A stretch of DNA of 64,000 nt from Romanomermis culicivorax (GCA_963922205.1 CAWUHX010000158.1:372001-436000), one strand, 5' to 3'; positions 10,298 to 22,620 are shown, numbered from the stretch's first letter. Numbers and translations: made by a program. The notes: generated by a model not told the origin, from the sequence alone.

Positions 10298-13090
10298 TCA
10301 ATGACATCGACTGTGACTTTGATCCCGATCACAATCCCAAGCATTTGGCCGGTGCGGATAATCGTATCCCCCTTTGTATTCTTTGTTTGGGTAACCCTTT
10401 TCTCTGTGACTATGTGGATATTGTTTGAAATTGACTTTTGGTGACGAAAGATTCAAATTATAATAAGAATGATGTACATCATCAATTTTCACATTGTAAC
10501 GCTTCTTTTTAAAGTCGTGGTAAGATTGAGATGATTCATAGTGATCCGATTGAGATCTGGATACATAATTGTCTCGTTTTCTGTGATCAGACAGCCCTGA
10601 ATTTTGTTCAGAACCTTTCTGATCAACAGATGATGATGGTACAAATTTCGAGAGAATTAGTTCAATTTTGTTGAAGAATTTATCAGCATTGCCGGAGTTT
10701 TCAAATCCAAAGCCGTATAATTTTTTCCATTCAATGTCGATCCAATTAATGAAGATCGAATCGCTCCTATCAAGTTGTGAGGGCGTAGTAATATGGCTGC
10801 ACAATGGTGGCTTGCAATACAGGCTCGCAACAAAATATTGTTCCTGATATGTAGTGATTAAAATAGGTAGAGGATCAGGTGTTACCTCTATCCAGTTCAT
10901 ATAATGTTCTTGATTCAAAATGTACAGCTGGGCGCAAGTATTATAAATGTGGTGATGTTGATGAAAATTCGAAAATCTATATTCATTGTCGTGCATTTCC
11001 ACTTTGATGAGAAGATCTGTAAATTTTTTGATCCAATTCAGTTGATCATTAGGCGATGAAATATCATTGAATTCGAGATGTAATTGTTGCAAGATATTCA
11101 AATTTTTCACTGCAATAGGATCCTGTGTCCATTTAATAAAGTCAAATGTCATTATTGGTAATACGATCGAACATTTATTGTAAGGCACCGAGAGTAAAGG
11201 TCGTTTTTGTCGACATAGGTTGATGCACTCATGAATCATGAGGGGCTGACGTTGCCGTGGATTTTGATCAATGGATTTCGATTTTTTCTTGTTCTTCCAT
11301 TGTTTCTTCTGTTTTCCATCTTGGGTCAGCTTATAATTTGGTCTAATTCCATTAAAGTTTACACATGAGAACATGAGATTACCTAAAATCGACAACGCAG
11401 AACAAATATAAGAAATTTCATTGAGTTGATGACACAACTTGATTAAGTTACGGGAATAAAAATGGAACTTTGCATAAGTATAATTTGTTCGCAACAAAGG
11501 AGCACGTGGCATTAACTTACGATAGATGTTAAGTTCACTGACATAAGATTTCACGAGTTTGAACAATAAATCCCGGAGCTCACACGATTTATGCAACCCT
11601 TTTGGCATCCCCAGGACCCCAAGAACAGGATAATTAGAGTCGACAACTTCCAAATCCATATTTGAAGGACTCGTAGCTTCTACATTTGTTGCTTGCATAA
11701 TCTCCTCATGATTTTCATTGTGATGGTCAACATTATCGACCTGAATGGGAAAATTGTCTTGTTCTTCTGCATCTTGAATTACACCAACAGATACTTGAGG
11801 TGAAGACTGTTCCAATGTCTGAGTGGAACAGGCTTGCATCTCATCCTCATAATCTGAAATTGGATCATAAGAACTTGGGCTTGAGTTCGATGTCGGAGTG
11901 AAATCAGCCTTCTGTTCAATATTCATAACTTCACTAATTGTCTCATTGACTTGTTCTAGCTCCACTTTTTGAACGGATCCAGCTCTTACCTCACCAGGAG
12001 TTTGATCATCAATAACTTGCATGCTGTCAAATAATTCGCTCATTTCTGTTTCCAGTTCCTGAGCTACTCTATCGTTGATTATATCCATATCGTCTAACAA
12101 CATATCTTTGTCATTGTTAGAGTCTAAAGTTTGTTCAGACTCCACTTTGACAGACTGATCAATGTGGAGACTTGAAATTTGTTGATTTTCCTCCATAGTT
12201 TTGTCTACATTTTGCTCTGGAAAAGACTTAAAAACCCTGGCTCCTCTAGTCTTTATATGTTATGGCCAAGGTGACCATTCATCAATAACCTTTTTGCAAA
12301 GCTCAGAGGCAAAACTTTGTGATGCCTCTGGCCAGCAACGATTCTCACCTGTAAGCAAAAAGTATACACCAAGATCAAGTACCTGTGTAGCAATGATTGC
12401 CATTTCAACTTGATTCCTGAAACTACAGATGTTTTGCTCCAGAGACCAATAATAGTCCCACATCTGTATTTCCTGCTCTTGGGCTGTTTCAAAAAATAAA
12501 GAGAATAAATTATTCAATGACAGACATGGCAAATGCTTTGAGACATCACGATGTCCATACATGGATGGGAAACCACCATTTTCTTCAGGTTGCCCTTCGT
12601 AAAAGTATCCAACATCGAATATTGACTTCGACTTTTTCACAACCTTACCTGGCAACCAAACATCATGGTAACTGTTGCATGCTCCTAGTCCATACACAAA
12701 TTTAGCTATGGCCGAGTCAGTCAAAATTTTGTAGAGACATTCTCTGCCATAACCTTCCTTGAAAAACATGTGATATGGCACAATAACTGTAAATGACTCA
12801 GAGAGAGTGGTGAATACAATTGAACGAGGCATGTAGACTGGAAAATATTCATCGGCCAAATCACAGTAACTTACCTCTCTGTACCAAATTGGAATTATAG
12901 ACACGATAGGAATACCACTGATGAGTATTTGGCGTAATTCCAACATCTTCTCATCAAATTTGAAGGTATTTTCGACCATAATCAAATTGTCAGTGTCTAA
13001 ATTTGGGATGCCAGGGGTGCGATTGGTTCGAAGTTCCCAAATTGATGGCCAGTCATTTTCATCAGCAAATGGGGCTTTTTCACCGGGCAA
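10298..13090 (-). pseudogene. Element 1 third ORF: exonuclease-like fold with lost active site, then basic tail
   Basis: The frame is open from 13090 to 10298 except for one in-frame TAA at 12260-12262, which divides it into 276 and 632 codons. The first codon is TTG, so the true start must be an upstream exon or it has been lost. By eye the order of hydrophobic strands in the first part follows the exonuclease domain of elements 2 and 3 (PIVSIIPIW against PIIGFDTEK; FVYGLGACNSYHDVW against LLIGYNLVTDLVAIW; IATQVLDLGVYFLL against RYSALDAYYSLLVFL). The DxE acidic pair and the Y of the third motif are absent; one Asp (residue 239) remains. The second part has an acidic N-terminus, a central helical segment with Cys and Tyr, and a basic, His- and Ser-rich tail ending near 10300. 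It is an inactive homologue or a degenerate copy. Confidence 0.55.
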
Positions 13091-13227
13091 TCATAAATCT
13101 AACAATGAACAAAGTTGTGCGGGAAAATACACAGACAAAGCAGGTTGAGAATTGTGTACAACATCCTAGATTTGTTAGGATCTTGCAGGGCATAACAAGA
13201 ATTCAAAATTTGCATGAATTCGAGTCT

Positions 13228-13755
13228 TCACAGATTACCAGTGTGGAGTAATAAAGCATCATTTTCTTTTAATTTTGTGCAATAAGCATCTGCTTTGTTG
13301 ATAGTTCTTAAATTATTTCTTGTTCTTGTGCTCAACTTATGTTTGGCAGTTGAGTATGGTAAAAGATGTTGAATGTTGACCAGGACGATTTGGTCATTAT
13401 CAAAGAGTTTCCCAGCAGCAAAATTCTCTTGAAGATTCGGAAATTGAGGATGTGCTTCCTCTGGGCACAGCACAATTCCACAGTTAAAATACTGTCCATT
13501 GTGTGGAATAATGACTACTGGATCTCCCACACACCCACCATTTGGTGTAATTATCCGTCTTTGATAATTGTAATCCTCAAGAAGTTCATCAGATTGTTAA
13601 TAATTTTCATTTGTGACCTTGGAGGGAGTACACTCTTTTGGAGGTTCTCCTGAGCAATCCTTTATTTCCTTTTCTTCATTATCTTTTTTTCTGTTGAAAT
13701 ATAATCGCAACTGATTCACATGAACTGTTCCATCTGGTGCTGCTGAATTAAATGA
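13228..13755 (-). pseudogene. Element 1 pol C-terminal extension and possible ORF3 first exon
   Basis: This continues the integrase reading frame past a TGA at 13756. The first residues (GTVHVNQLRLYF) are the usual end of a gypsy integrase. A TAA near 13597 precedes a further open segment (13228-13530, GDPVVIIPHNGQYFNCGIV) of unknown function. At its end the sequence actg|gtaatc offers a phase-1 splice donor at about 13238, in the same position relative to the downstream ORF as the introns of elements 2 and 3. The best-looking acceptor (tttgttcattgttag, 13099) runs directly into an in-frame TGA, so splicing is not established. Confidence 0.4.
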
Positions 13756-14889
13756 TCAAATAACATAGTTTGTTGGAGATTTTCGGACCACTATTTTGTA
13801 GGGTCCAACCCAATATGGTGATAGTTTACCATCAACTCCTTTTGCTCTTCTGTGGTTGATCAACCACACTATTTGACCTACACTGTACTCAATTTCTTTT
13901 GCTTTTTTATCATAGTAATGTTTCTGATAAGCTTGTGATTTGGTTAATGTTTGATTAGCCAAATCCTGAGCTAAAACTAATCGGTTTTTTACAATATTTA
14001 CATCCCATGGACCATTAACAATTGGATCAATCGTAGTTCTGAGTTCCTGATTGATGGGAAGGACTGGTTTTCGTCCATAGATTTGTTCAAATATGGTGAT
14101 GTTAGTTGATGCATGTACTGAAGTATTGTAGGCAAACACTACATATGGTAGCATTGGATCCCACTCTTCTCCATAAGCCTCTAAACATGCTGCTAACATA
14201 GAAATCAAGGTATGATTGAATCTTTCCACAAGTCTGTCAGTTTCTGGGTGATAAGGAACAGTGAGGAGTTTGGCTACATTTAGTAATTTGCACAACTCGA
14301 CCACTACAGTACCTGTAAATTGTTTTCCTTGATCTGTAAGAATCGCTTTAGGGGCACTATGCAACAAAATGACGTTCTCTATTGGAAATTCAGCAATGGT
14401 TTCTGCTTTCATGTTTTCCAAAGCTTGAGCTATAACCCATCTTGATGAATGTTCACTACATACCACAAAATATTTATAGTTGTTTACAGTTTTTGGAAGT
14501 TGTAGTATGTCCATGGCGATTAGATCGAACATCTTACCTGCTGGGATATTGCAAAGTGGCGATTTATTCTGTCTACCTTTTTTGACAGCTTGGCAAATTT
14601 TGCACGAATTAACCCAGCTCTGGACATCTGACCACATACTCTGCCACCAGTATTTACTTTGAATTTTGAGTAAGGTTTTCACCATACCCATGTGACATCC
14701 AAAAATTGAGTCATGAAAATATTCCAAGATCTTGCTCCTATTTTTCAAAGGAAAAACTAACTGCCACTCCTCTTCATTGCCCAGAAGGCGTCGATAAAGT
14801 TGCTTATCTTCTGCCACTACAAAACTACGGGAATCGTCAGCTATCTTTGCAGCTGAAGGCAGTTCACAATATACAAGAAAGCGCATCAA
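13756..14889 (-). pseudogene. pol: Element 1 integrase (pol)
   Basis: This is the integrase part of pol. An N-terminal HHCC zinc-binding region is visible (HDSIFGCHMG, then CKICQ). The catalytic core shows AMDILQLP, ILTDQGKQF and RLVERFNHTL, that is, the D, D and E of the DDE triad. The C-terminal part has KLSPYWVGPYKIV, the GPY/F-type module of gypsy integrases. This 377-codon stretch is uninterrupted, but it is separated by stops from RNase H upstream and from its own last residues downstream (TGA at 13756). Confidence 0.85.
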
Positions 14890-14946
14890 ATCTCCACAGA
14901 ATGGATCATTCCATTGATCAAGACCTCATGTTTTAGGAAAATCAGA

Positions 14947-16719
14947 CTAAAACTTTGTGAGGTCCGATTTATCTACAAAATACTCAGCTACATGTGCAGC
15001 ATTGCTGACAGTAATCTGCAAAAAATTTGATTCAGATTGTACATTAGAAGTTTCCTCCGAACTCAAATTTTGTTTGGGTTCCAAGTACTCAACAAAATTT
15101 AAACATTGATCTACATATAGGGCAGTTTCACTTGCTGGATGAGCTGGACGACGTGACAATCCATCAGCATTCAAATTATTTGTACCCTTCCGATGGTAAA
15201 GAGTGAAGTTATACATTCCGAGATCATGTTGCCATCTTAAAATCTTACCATTGTTACCATTATACTTCCGCAAAGCAAAAACTGAAGAACTATCAGATAC
15301 TAAATCAAATTCACGACTGAAGATATAAGGTCGAAAAACATTTGTTATAGCCCAGTGGACAGCTAGCATCTCTTTCTCATTGATATGTCATTTTCTTTCT
15401 TGATCAGAGAGTATTTTACTAGCATAAGCTATCGCCTATTCTTCAGTTTCATCTTGCTGTGCCAATACAGCACCAATTCCTCTATCGCTGGCATCAGTGT
15501 AGATAGTGAAATGTTTCTTAATATCAGGATAACAAAGAGTAGGGTAAGATAGAGCTTCAAACTTGAGACTATTGAATGTTTCAGTACACTTGTCCGTCCG
15601 AAGAAACTTGTTGCCGCTTTTCCTCATTTCCATGAGGAGAGCCGCCTTTTGTGAAAAATTAAAAATAAAGCATCGATAGTATTGAATAAATCCGAGAAAA
15701 GACGACAGTTCTTCTTTGTTTTGGGGCACAGGCCATTTCTGTATACAATCGATTTTACTGGGATCTGGCTTAATACCTTCTGGCGAGATGATGTGGCCTA
15801 GGAAAGGTACTGTCCGTCGACCAAAATGACATTTTGCAAATTTTAAAATTAAGCCAGCTTGCTTTAATCTATCAAAAATTTCTTGTAAATGCACCAAATG
15901 TTCTTGAAATGAATTGGAATACACGATGATGTCATCAAGATACATCATGCAAAAATTCCAACAGTGCCGGCTGAGGACAATGTCCATAAATCACTGAAAC
16001 GTTGAGGGTGCATTACAAAGACCAAAGGGCATAACTGTAAATTCAAAAAGCCCTTTTCTAGTAAGGAATGCTGTCTTTTCTTTACTGTCTTCCTCCAACT
16101 CCACCTGCCAATATCCATGAGAAAGATCTAGTGTTGAGAAAAGTTTTGCATTTCCCAAACCATCTAGAGTCTCATCAATTCGAGGAAGTGGATATACGTC
16201 TTTCTTTGTGGCAGCATTCAAAAGATGAAAATCAATGCAGGGCCGCCAGCTACCATCCTTTTTCTGAACTAAGACGAAGTTGGCTCGATAAGGGCTGCAG
16301 GAATGCTGGATTATTCCAAACTGCAACATTTTTCCAACTTCGTCATCAATAATCTGCTTCTGTGCCTCCGGTATCTGACGTACTGGCTGCACTACTGACG
16401 GTTCCTTTCCTGTTTTGATCTGGTGCTTCACTATGCCAGACCGACCAATTTTTCCAGTCAATTCCGTGAACAAACCGGAATTTTTCTCCAACATTGCCAC
16501 GAGTTCCTCAATTTCCTTTTTGCTCAATATACTCTCGGTTTCAGCAGAGGATTCGAGTCTCTCATGAAAATACGTTCCATGGTGACATCCCTCCGCCAAA
16601 AAATTTTCAGCCTCATCCACGGATGACCGGCTGCTCCGCTCGTACACAGGCGCCTGTGCAGAACTCATATTAACTCCCTCTGGAATCGGGCGGGACCCGT
16701 AAACTGCGGGCGGAAACAT
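14947..16719 (-). pseudogene. pol: Element 1 reverse transcriptase and RNase H (pol), with internal stops
   Basis: One frame is interrupted by stops, so the domain is readable but broken. RT landmarks are [50 protein letters not shown] and MYLDDIIVYS (the catalytic Y-x-D-D at about 15930-15950). A TGA at 15991-15993 falls right after FQ. RNase H follows (FTIYTDASDRGIGAVLAQ) with a TAG near 15436 and a TGA near 15388, before EMLAVHWAI and the DGLSRR end. A further stop at 14947 separates it from integrase. A frameshift around 16670-16719 separates it from the protease segment. Confidence 0.85.
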
Positions 16720-17668
16720 TTCTTTCTTCTAATGGAAGCAATGTTCCAATTTCAAGCCCCTTTGTGCACTCAAAGGGCTTCTCTCCAAAATTTATCAACA
16801 TGACAGGGATACATCCACCCCTGACCTCTACAAGCGAGTTTGTGCTATGACAAGTCAATTTTTCCGATGGTAAAGTTCTACTCTCTATTACACGGATGTT
16901 TCCTTCTATACGCTTGTCTACTGATCCATACGTATACAAGATGCTGCTCGGAGGTATTTGAACATCAGCTTCACATGTAACCGAGCACAGGAATGATTTA
17001 GAGAAATCTTTCGAAACGAAAGGAATCTGAATTTCAGTGTTATTTGATGCGAAAAGGTGAACGATTCTTTGAGGTACATCAACGAGAATTTTTCCATCTT
17101 CCATAGCTTCTGCTCCCAGTAGAATTTCGTACGGTAAAGAGTCAACTAAGAGAAACGACGTTTTAAATGTTTGAGAATTATTTCCATTAAGGAGAGTAAC
17201 ACTTGTAAAAATTTCGCCCATTACTGGTATAGGATGAACAGATAAGCTTCTTATCATTGTGATATTTGTTGATCTGAGGACCAGATCTTCACCCAAACTT
17301 TGTAAGTGTGAAAATAAATCCTTCCTCATGATATCGCATAGACTTCTATTGTCAACGAGTGTATAGCATTTTATCTTATTTGTACCAATGTGTACATAAA
17401 TGTTCGCATGTAGCTTAAAATTGGCATTATTCACACCTGAATTTTGTTCAGTTGAGAAAGACCCAAAAGCTGCACTATTACTTGGTCCAGGTGCTGTCAG
17501 TCTCCCACCTGCATTTACAGTGTCTCTTTGTGGAATTTGGTTTTGACGTCTCAAGGTGTTAGGGCATTGAAAAGCTCTGTGCCCAAATCCAGTGCATAGG
17601 TAGCATCTGACTTTAGCATTGACACTTTGATCAGATAGATTCGGACAATTATTTTGAAAATGCCCCAA
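16670..17668 (-). pseudogene. pol: Element 1 nucleocapsid zinc knuckles and protease
   Basis: The segment begins inside the first CCHC knuckle (its two first cysteines lie just upstream, about 17680-17700) and includes the second, CYLCTGFGHRAFQC. A retropepsin-like domain follows: strands YTLVDNRSLCDIM and PYEILLGAEAMED match the D-S/T-G and I-L-G-x-D regions of retroviral-type aspartic proteases, but the active-site triplet reads D-N-R, so catalysis is likely lost. The frame then overlaps the RT frame by about 50 bases in a different phase, which marks a frameshift. The first codon is not ATG, in keeping with a fragment. Confidence 0.75.
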
Positions 17669-19259
17669 TCTATTACAGGTAAAACACTGAACGCGCCCAG
17701 CATTATTGAAACTAGGTCGATCCGGTGATTGCTGACCCTGAGGAGGAGGATTCCCATATTTGAAGGTTTTCCTTGCACCAAAAGGAATTGCTTGAGATGA
17801 ATTACACGAATCAGTTTGAGATATAGGTGCAGCTTGAAAACCTTTCTTACTGGAAATGCGCGAATTACGTGGCTTAGCCTATTGTCTCAAAGACATTTCG
17901 TTTTCAGCATAGTTTATGGCCTCATCAAGTGAAGAACATTTTTGTTTTAAAAGTTATAAACGAAGATTTTCATCAGTCAAGGCTTCGATAAAGATGTTGA
18001 TCAATTCGGATTCGTCAAAACCTGGACGTTTGTTGATGTAAGCTTTTCTGGCTTTATCACGAAAATCTTTCGAGAAGTCCAACACAGATTCATCTGACTT
18101 TTGAAAACGACGATGCAGTTCATTTTTCAAACGATCAAAATGTTGGGAAGGAACGAGTTAAAGAAATTAGTTCTTGTTTGAGTTTCAACCAGTCTTTTCG
18201 ACGATCGAGTTCCAATGAGTCCAAAACAAATGCAGCTCGACCCTCAGTTAAAGTGACGACTAGCCAACACTTATATTCATCCGACCAATCAGAGATATGA
18301 GCAGTTCTTTCTAATTTGGCAAGCCACTCTAAGAACTCTTCTGGAGATGAGCCATCACAACATTTAAATTGTCTAGGAACTTTGAAATTACCTTTCTCTG
18401 CAGGATTAGATACCATACTTTTTGAAAAAGATGAGATATAGTTTTCTTTTTCCACATCCTTTTCCAAAGCTACAGGAGATGAAGCTGAGCAAAGATTTGC
18501 TTTGAACAAACCCAAATCCTCAGGTTTTTCTCCAACTACTTCTTTTCCAAATTTTCGATTTGCAAATGAAGCTTGGATATTCCTGATTGACTCACTTTGT
18601 ACGTCTAGATGTTTGTAAATAGTCCAGATATGTTGATCTGTCTTAGAAAACAAATCATTGCAGAGAGCATCAAGTTTACCCAAGGAACCGCGCATTTCCT
18701 TCATCTGTGACTCGAAATTTTGTTTCAACTCAGCAAAACTGGCGATGACTTCTGATTTACCTGACTTTTTCATCACATTTGTCAGATCTTCTATCTGAAT
18801 CTGCATAGTTATTTTATGATCAAAGAATGACTGTTTAAGTTGGCTCAACATTGTTTGGTTCAACTCTGTGGACTCGTTTAGAGCAGATATATCACACATT
18901 ACACTCGCGAATTTCAACTCCAGATTTCTAATCGAATTACAAAGATCGACTCTATTGTTCTCGGACAACACTACACGATTTTCAGATGCAACCTCTTCAA
19001 CACCATGAGTTAAAACGGCATGATTATTTCCCAACTCTTCACTGGAATCCGATTCTGACTCTGACAGATTAGGGTCAACTTGAGAAGATGCAGGAATCAA
19101 ATTCTGTTTGTTTCCATCCTCTATCTCATTATCATTCGCTGGTAGTTTAAAATAGGCCTCGACATGCTTCGCCTTTGTACTTTTTCTGGCCTTTCTGAGA
19201 CTTTCTACAACAAAATTTTGTAATTTGATAAGGTGTCGTGCACCACCTTTCCATTTTCG
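17669..19259 (-). pseudogene. gag: Element 1 gag (capsid region), broken
   Basis: Structural protein of the retrotransposon particle. The frame 18135-19100 (extendable without stops to at least 19259, but with no ATG) contains a long coiled-coil-like segment and then a capsid-type stretch (FLEWLAKLERTAHISDWSDEYKCWLVVTLTEGRAAFVL). It ends at a TGA at 18135. Capsid-like sequence resumes in another frame just upstream of 18130 (HFDRLKNELHRRF) and contains two further stops, near 17950 and 17880, before joining the zinc-knuckle segment. Gag thus has one frameshift and two nonsense codons. Confidence 0.75.
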
Positions 19260-20138
19260 AGTAAAAATTGACCAATTCGGAAATTTGAATCAGCATCTCC
19301 GTGGGGATGTGATTTTGGCTCTACCTGCTTTGGTAGCTGTACGCAAACTTGGCCAAATCAATTTTATTTATTTAATTTTAGGTGATCCATGGGTAGCCGA
19401 TCCAGGTTTTAAAATTTAAAAAATTTAATTTTAACGTGTTAGAAACTTCAAAAATAAAGTGATTTCATACATTTTTCCATTTATTTCTAATAAACTCAAC
19501 ATTTATTTCGGTTATTTTGCGACACATCATTGTGTGGCATCTACATTTACACCACGATATTTTCCAATTGATGGTAGGGCAATTGACCAAAAAGCCCTAT
19601 TTCATTTATGATGAATATAAGAAACACAATATTCGGTTGATAACCAAAGACAGAAAAATCACCACTGTGCACAAATTTATGTTCAGATATTTGACGACGA
19701 CGCGAGGTTATAAGCCAAAAGAACATTGGAGCCTTGAAACGGCCAACAATTATTTCATCCACTGCTTGAAGGACCAATTGACCAAATGGGCGTGGTGGAG
19801 TAAAAATCAAGAGGCGAGGAAGGAGGCCGATGAATTGGCCAATAAAGCCTGTTAAAGGGGTATATATCTTTCTATGGACGTATTTTATTAGTTTTTGTAT
19901 TTTTCATTATTTCTTTTGTTATTGTTTTGGTACTAGTCTACCGGTGTTCTAGGTGCCGTTTTTGTTTGTATTTGACTTTTTGTACATACTAGTCCAATGC
20001 AATTTTTCTTTCAAGTAAATTAAGTTTCACATTCATATTGACTGATGGAGACACTCTACGGTGGTGAAAATTAGTTTAGTATCCCTAACTAGTTTAATTA
20101 GTAACTAGTATCCTACCACCTCATATATAAATTCAATG
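19260..20138. other. Intergenic; one plus-strand ORF of unknown nature
   Basis: Positions 19375-19412 match the reverse complement of the gatcc/ctaccc phrases at 8995-9025. Positions 19517-19855 contain a 112-codon plus-strand frame with an ATG (start MRHIIVWHLHL; Lys- and Trp-rich C-terminal half ending EADELANKAC). I do not recognise it; it could be a transposon protein fragment or chance. The rest to 20138 is AT-rich without features. Confidence 0.3.
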
Positions 20139-20221
20139 AAAAGGATAACATACAAATCGAAATATAAAAGGATAACATACAAATCGAAATATAAAAGGAT
20201 AACATACAAATTGAAATATAA
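20139..20221. repeat. 27-bp tandem repeat, three copies
   Basis: The string ggataacatacaaat recurs at 20143, 20170 and 20197, a constant 27-base period, with only one base difference in the third copy (ttgaaatat). Confidence 0.9.
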
Positions 20222-20487
20222 ATATAATTCGAATTTGACATGATATGATATTTTCAGATGCATGCCAACTATAGTTCTTCGAATACTTCTAGATAATAAA
20301 AGTGGAAAGCAAGTAGTATTTCAATGTTTCACGATTTTCTTATGAACAATGTACGATAAAGGTCTGAAAACACACGGACACAATACACACCAAAATCACA
20401 TGCTAAATAGTTGTTTTAACCTGTAGAAAAAATGTTCCATTCAAATGCAGCAGATTCAAATAGGAAATGTGAATAATGCAAACAAGG

Positions 20488-21556
20488 CAGTAGGTCGGGC
20501 TCCGTTATTCTGTCCTTAGACCACCTTCCTCATCAAAGCAGGTAAACGAATGCTCAAACCAAAAAACCAAAAGCAAGTTGAACTACTGTTTTTTATTATT
20601 TTTCGCATTGATTTGCAACCCATTGTGTGTGCCTTTATGTTTGTATTTTCCTGTAATATTAATTGGATGATGTTTGATCAGATGGATCACACTACAAACT
20701 GAAAAGCCACATGCTGAATAATTGTTCTAACCCGTAGATTTTATGTTCCATTCACATGCAGCGAATACATATATGGATGTCAAACAGTAGAACAACCCTC
20801 GATCATGTTATTCTGGAGTTAAACCACATTAATTATATATTCAAAATTCTAAATTCTGTTATTCTGCAGTTAAACCACACCTATTATCAAAGCACAGATT
20901 CTCGAGTTCAGGTGGACTACTGTTTTTGAATTCCTTTAAACCTTTCTTTATACAACATTCACAACCTATCTACACAATACAAACTAAAAAAACATGCTAA
21001 ATAGTTTTTTTAACCCGTAGAAATAATGTTCCATTTGAAAGCAGCGAATACATATACCCAACACGAATCTTGTGGTCAAACAGTAGGACAACCATTAATT
21101 AATCTGGAGTTAAACCACACCAATTATAAAGTGGCAAATTATGAATTTATAGGGCTGGACTACTGTTTTTGAATTCCTTTAAACCTTTTTTATATAACAT
21201 TGACAACTATCTACACACTACCAACTAAAAAGACATGCTAAATAGGTTTCAAATGCTAAGGCCAAAAAGTAAGAAGCAGGTTCGACTACTGTTTTTTAAA
21301 ATTTTTTGGATTGTTTTGCAACCCATTGTGACCCTAACATTATTCGGATCATGTCAGATCAGACGGATCACACTACAGACAAAAAACACATGCTACATTT
21401 TTGTTCCAACCGGTTGAAATAATGTTTCACCCAAATCCAGTGGATACATATAGTCCTCATCATAAATAATGGCAAGACAGTAGAACAGCCATGTTTATCT
21501 GACGTTAAACCACAATTTATTGAGCAATCAAATGCTCTACCTTCGGTTGACTACTG
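20488..21556 (-). repeat. Four tRNA-like units, minus strand
   Basis: Four units are bounded by cagtag and ctactg, often extended to aaacagtag/ctactgttt: 20488-20588, 20785-20922 (internally duplicated), 21081-21175 and 21478-21556 (79 bases). Read on the minus strand, each begins with a tagtccagccc-like A-box. Those at 21106-21116 read ggtttaactcc, close to the B-box GGTTCGANTCC, with a possible 7-base T-loop. The closing stem resembles a tRNA acceptor stem. Spacing is about 300-400 bases. They fit tRNA-derived repeats or tRNA-like RNAs; no anticodon assignment is safe. Confidence 0.45.
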
Positions 21557-21589
21557 TTTTTGTAAAACTGTTTTTTATTTAATTTTGAT

Positions 21590-22140
21590 CAAAAATACTA
21601 AATCAGTGAGGTAAAAATAGTCATCACGACAGAATTGATCCAGATCAAAAATATTGATCTGGATCATAATCAGATTATGTGGCGTTAATTTACTCATCAG
21701 GACGGAAAAATATGAAAATTTTTAATCTACATGACAATTTTTCATATATGGTTATTTGCAATAAAACTGGTTATAATTTTTCATATACAGTTATTTGCAA
21801 TAAAACTGGTTATATTTTGTGTAAATACTGGTATTTACACAAAATTGCAATAAAAACACTACTAACACACGTGCATTTATTCTCTGTCATCCCCTCCACA
21901 TTATGTTTCAATGCTTTTCTCTTCTTTATATACACCTGCAAAAGAGACTTCGTTATGTAATTGAACCAACTGAATAATGATCCCGTACGGATCTGATTTT
22001 GATCCCATGTCAATATTAATGGCTTAACTACCATTCTATCAGATGTTCAACATCTTATAGATGTTATTCGGCATCATTGAATTTACTTCACGGTTGTTGT
22101 TCAATCGTTTTACAAAATTTTCTTTTTCAAAATTCATTTA
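21590..22140 (-). repeat. Inverted-repeat arm, right copy (pairs with 5180-5640)
   Basis: Positions 21720-22140 are the colinear reverse complement of 5180-5640, including atgttcaacatcttatag, ttggttcaatta-like and ctttatatacacctgc phrases. Positions 21590-21720 carry the gatcaaaaatattgatctgg and cgttaatttactcatca words of the 4915-5160 family. The arm's small open frames are repeat shadows. Confidence 0.75.
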
Positions 22141-22620
22141 CAAACTTTTACATGCTACATTTTTTTCTCACTCCTAGAAATAATGTTTCATTGAATTGCA
22201 GCAGATACACATACCAAACATGAATTATGTTCTAATGCTATGCAACCGAACATAAAACACTTATTTTGTAAATTATAAGCCAAATGTGAATTTATTAGGA
22301 GGGGCCTTTAGGCTACAGTATGTCCCATTTTACAATCATAACGTACATGAAACAAACTACAAAAATGCTCAAACAAATGATGTAAAAAAGGAAATGCAAT
22401 AACAAACAAAACAAAATTCTTTGATGAGAAATATAAGGCCCCGTCCTGTTGAAATCTCTGTGAAATGTTGATGAACCAATTTTAATGGGAAAAGAGAAAT
22501 ACTAAATCGCAAAACTTTATTTTCGATGTGTGGGCGTACTGCTAGAAGAAACATAAATTTAGCCGGCTCAAATCTAAAAGAGAAAGGGGGATATACACAA
22601 CCTCGGAGAAGAGAAATTGA
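22141..22620. other. Non-coding stretch before the recombinase gene
   Basis: Positions 22141-22260 continue the repeat family (gaaataatgtttca, gcagatacacata). Positions 22261-22620 hold no recognised feature and would be the 3' untranslated region of the minus-strand recombinase. Confidence 0.35.

Larger units (their letters stand above)
10298..19259 (-). mobile_element. Ty3/gypsy-type retrotransposon, element 1 (decayed)
   Basis: Minus-strand order is gag, two CCHC zinc knuckles, protease, reverse transcriptase, RNase H, integrase, a pol C-terminal extension and a long third ORF. This protease-RT-RNase H-integrase order defines Ty3/gypsy. At least one gag frameshift, one frameshift between the protease and RT segments, and several nonsense codons make it non-autonomous. 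No ATG begins gag and no LTR pair was found, so it is probably truncated at both ends or its LTRs have diverged beyond recognition by eye. Confidence 0.85.
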
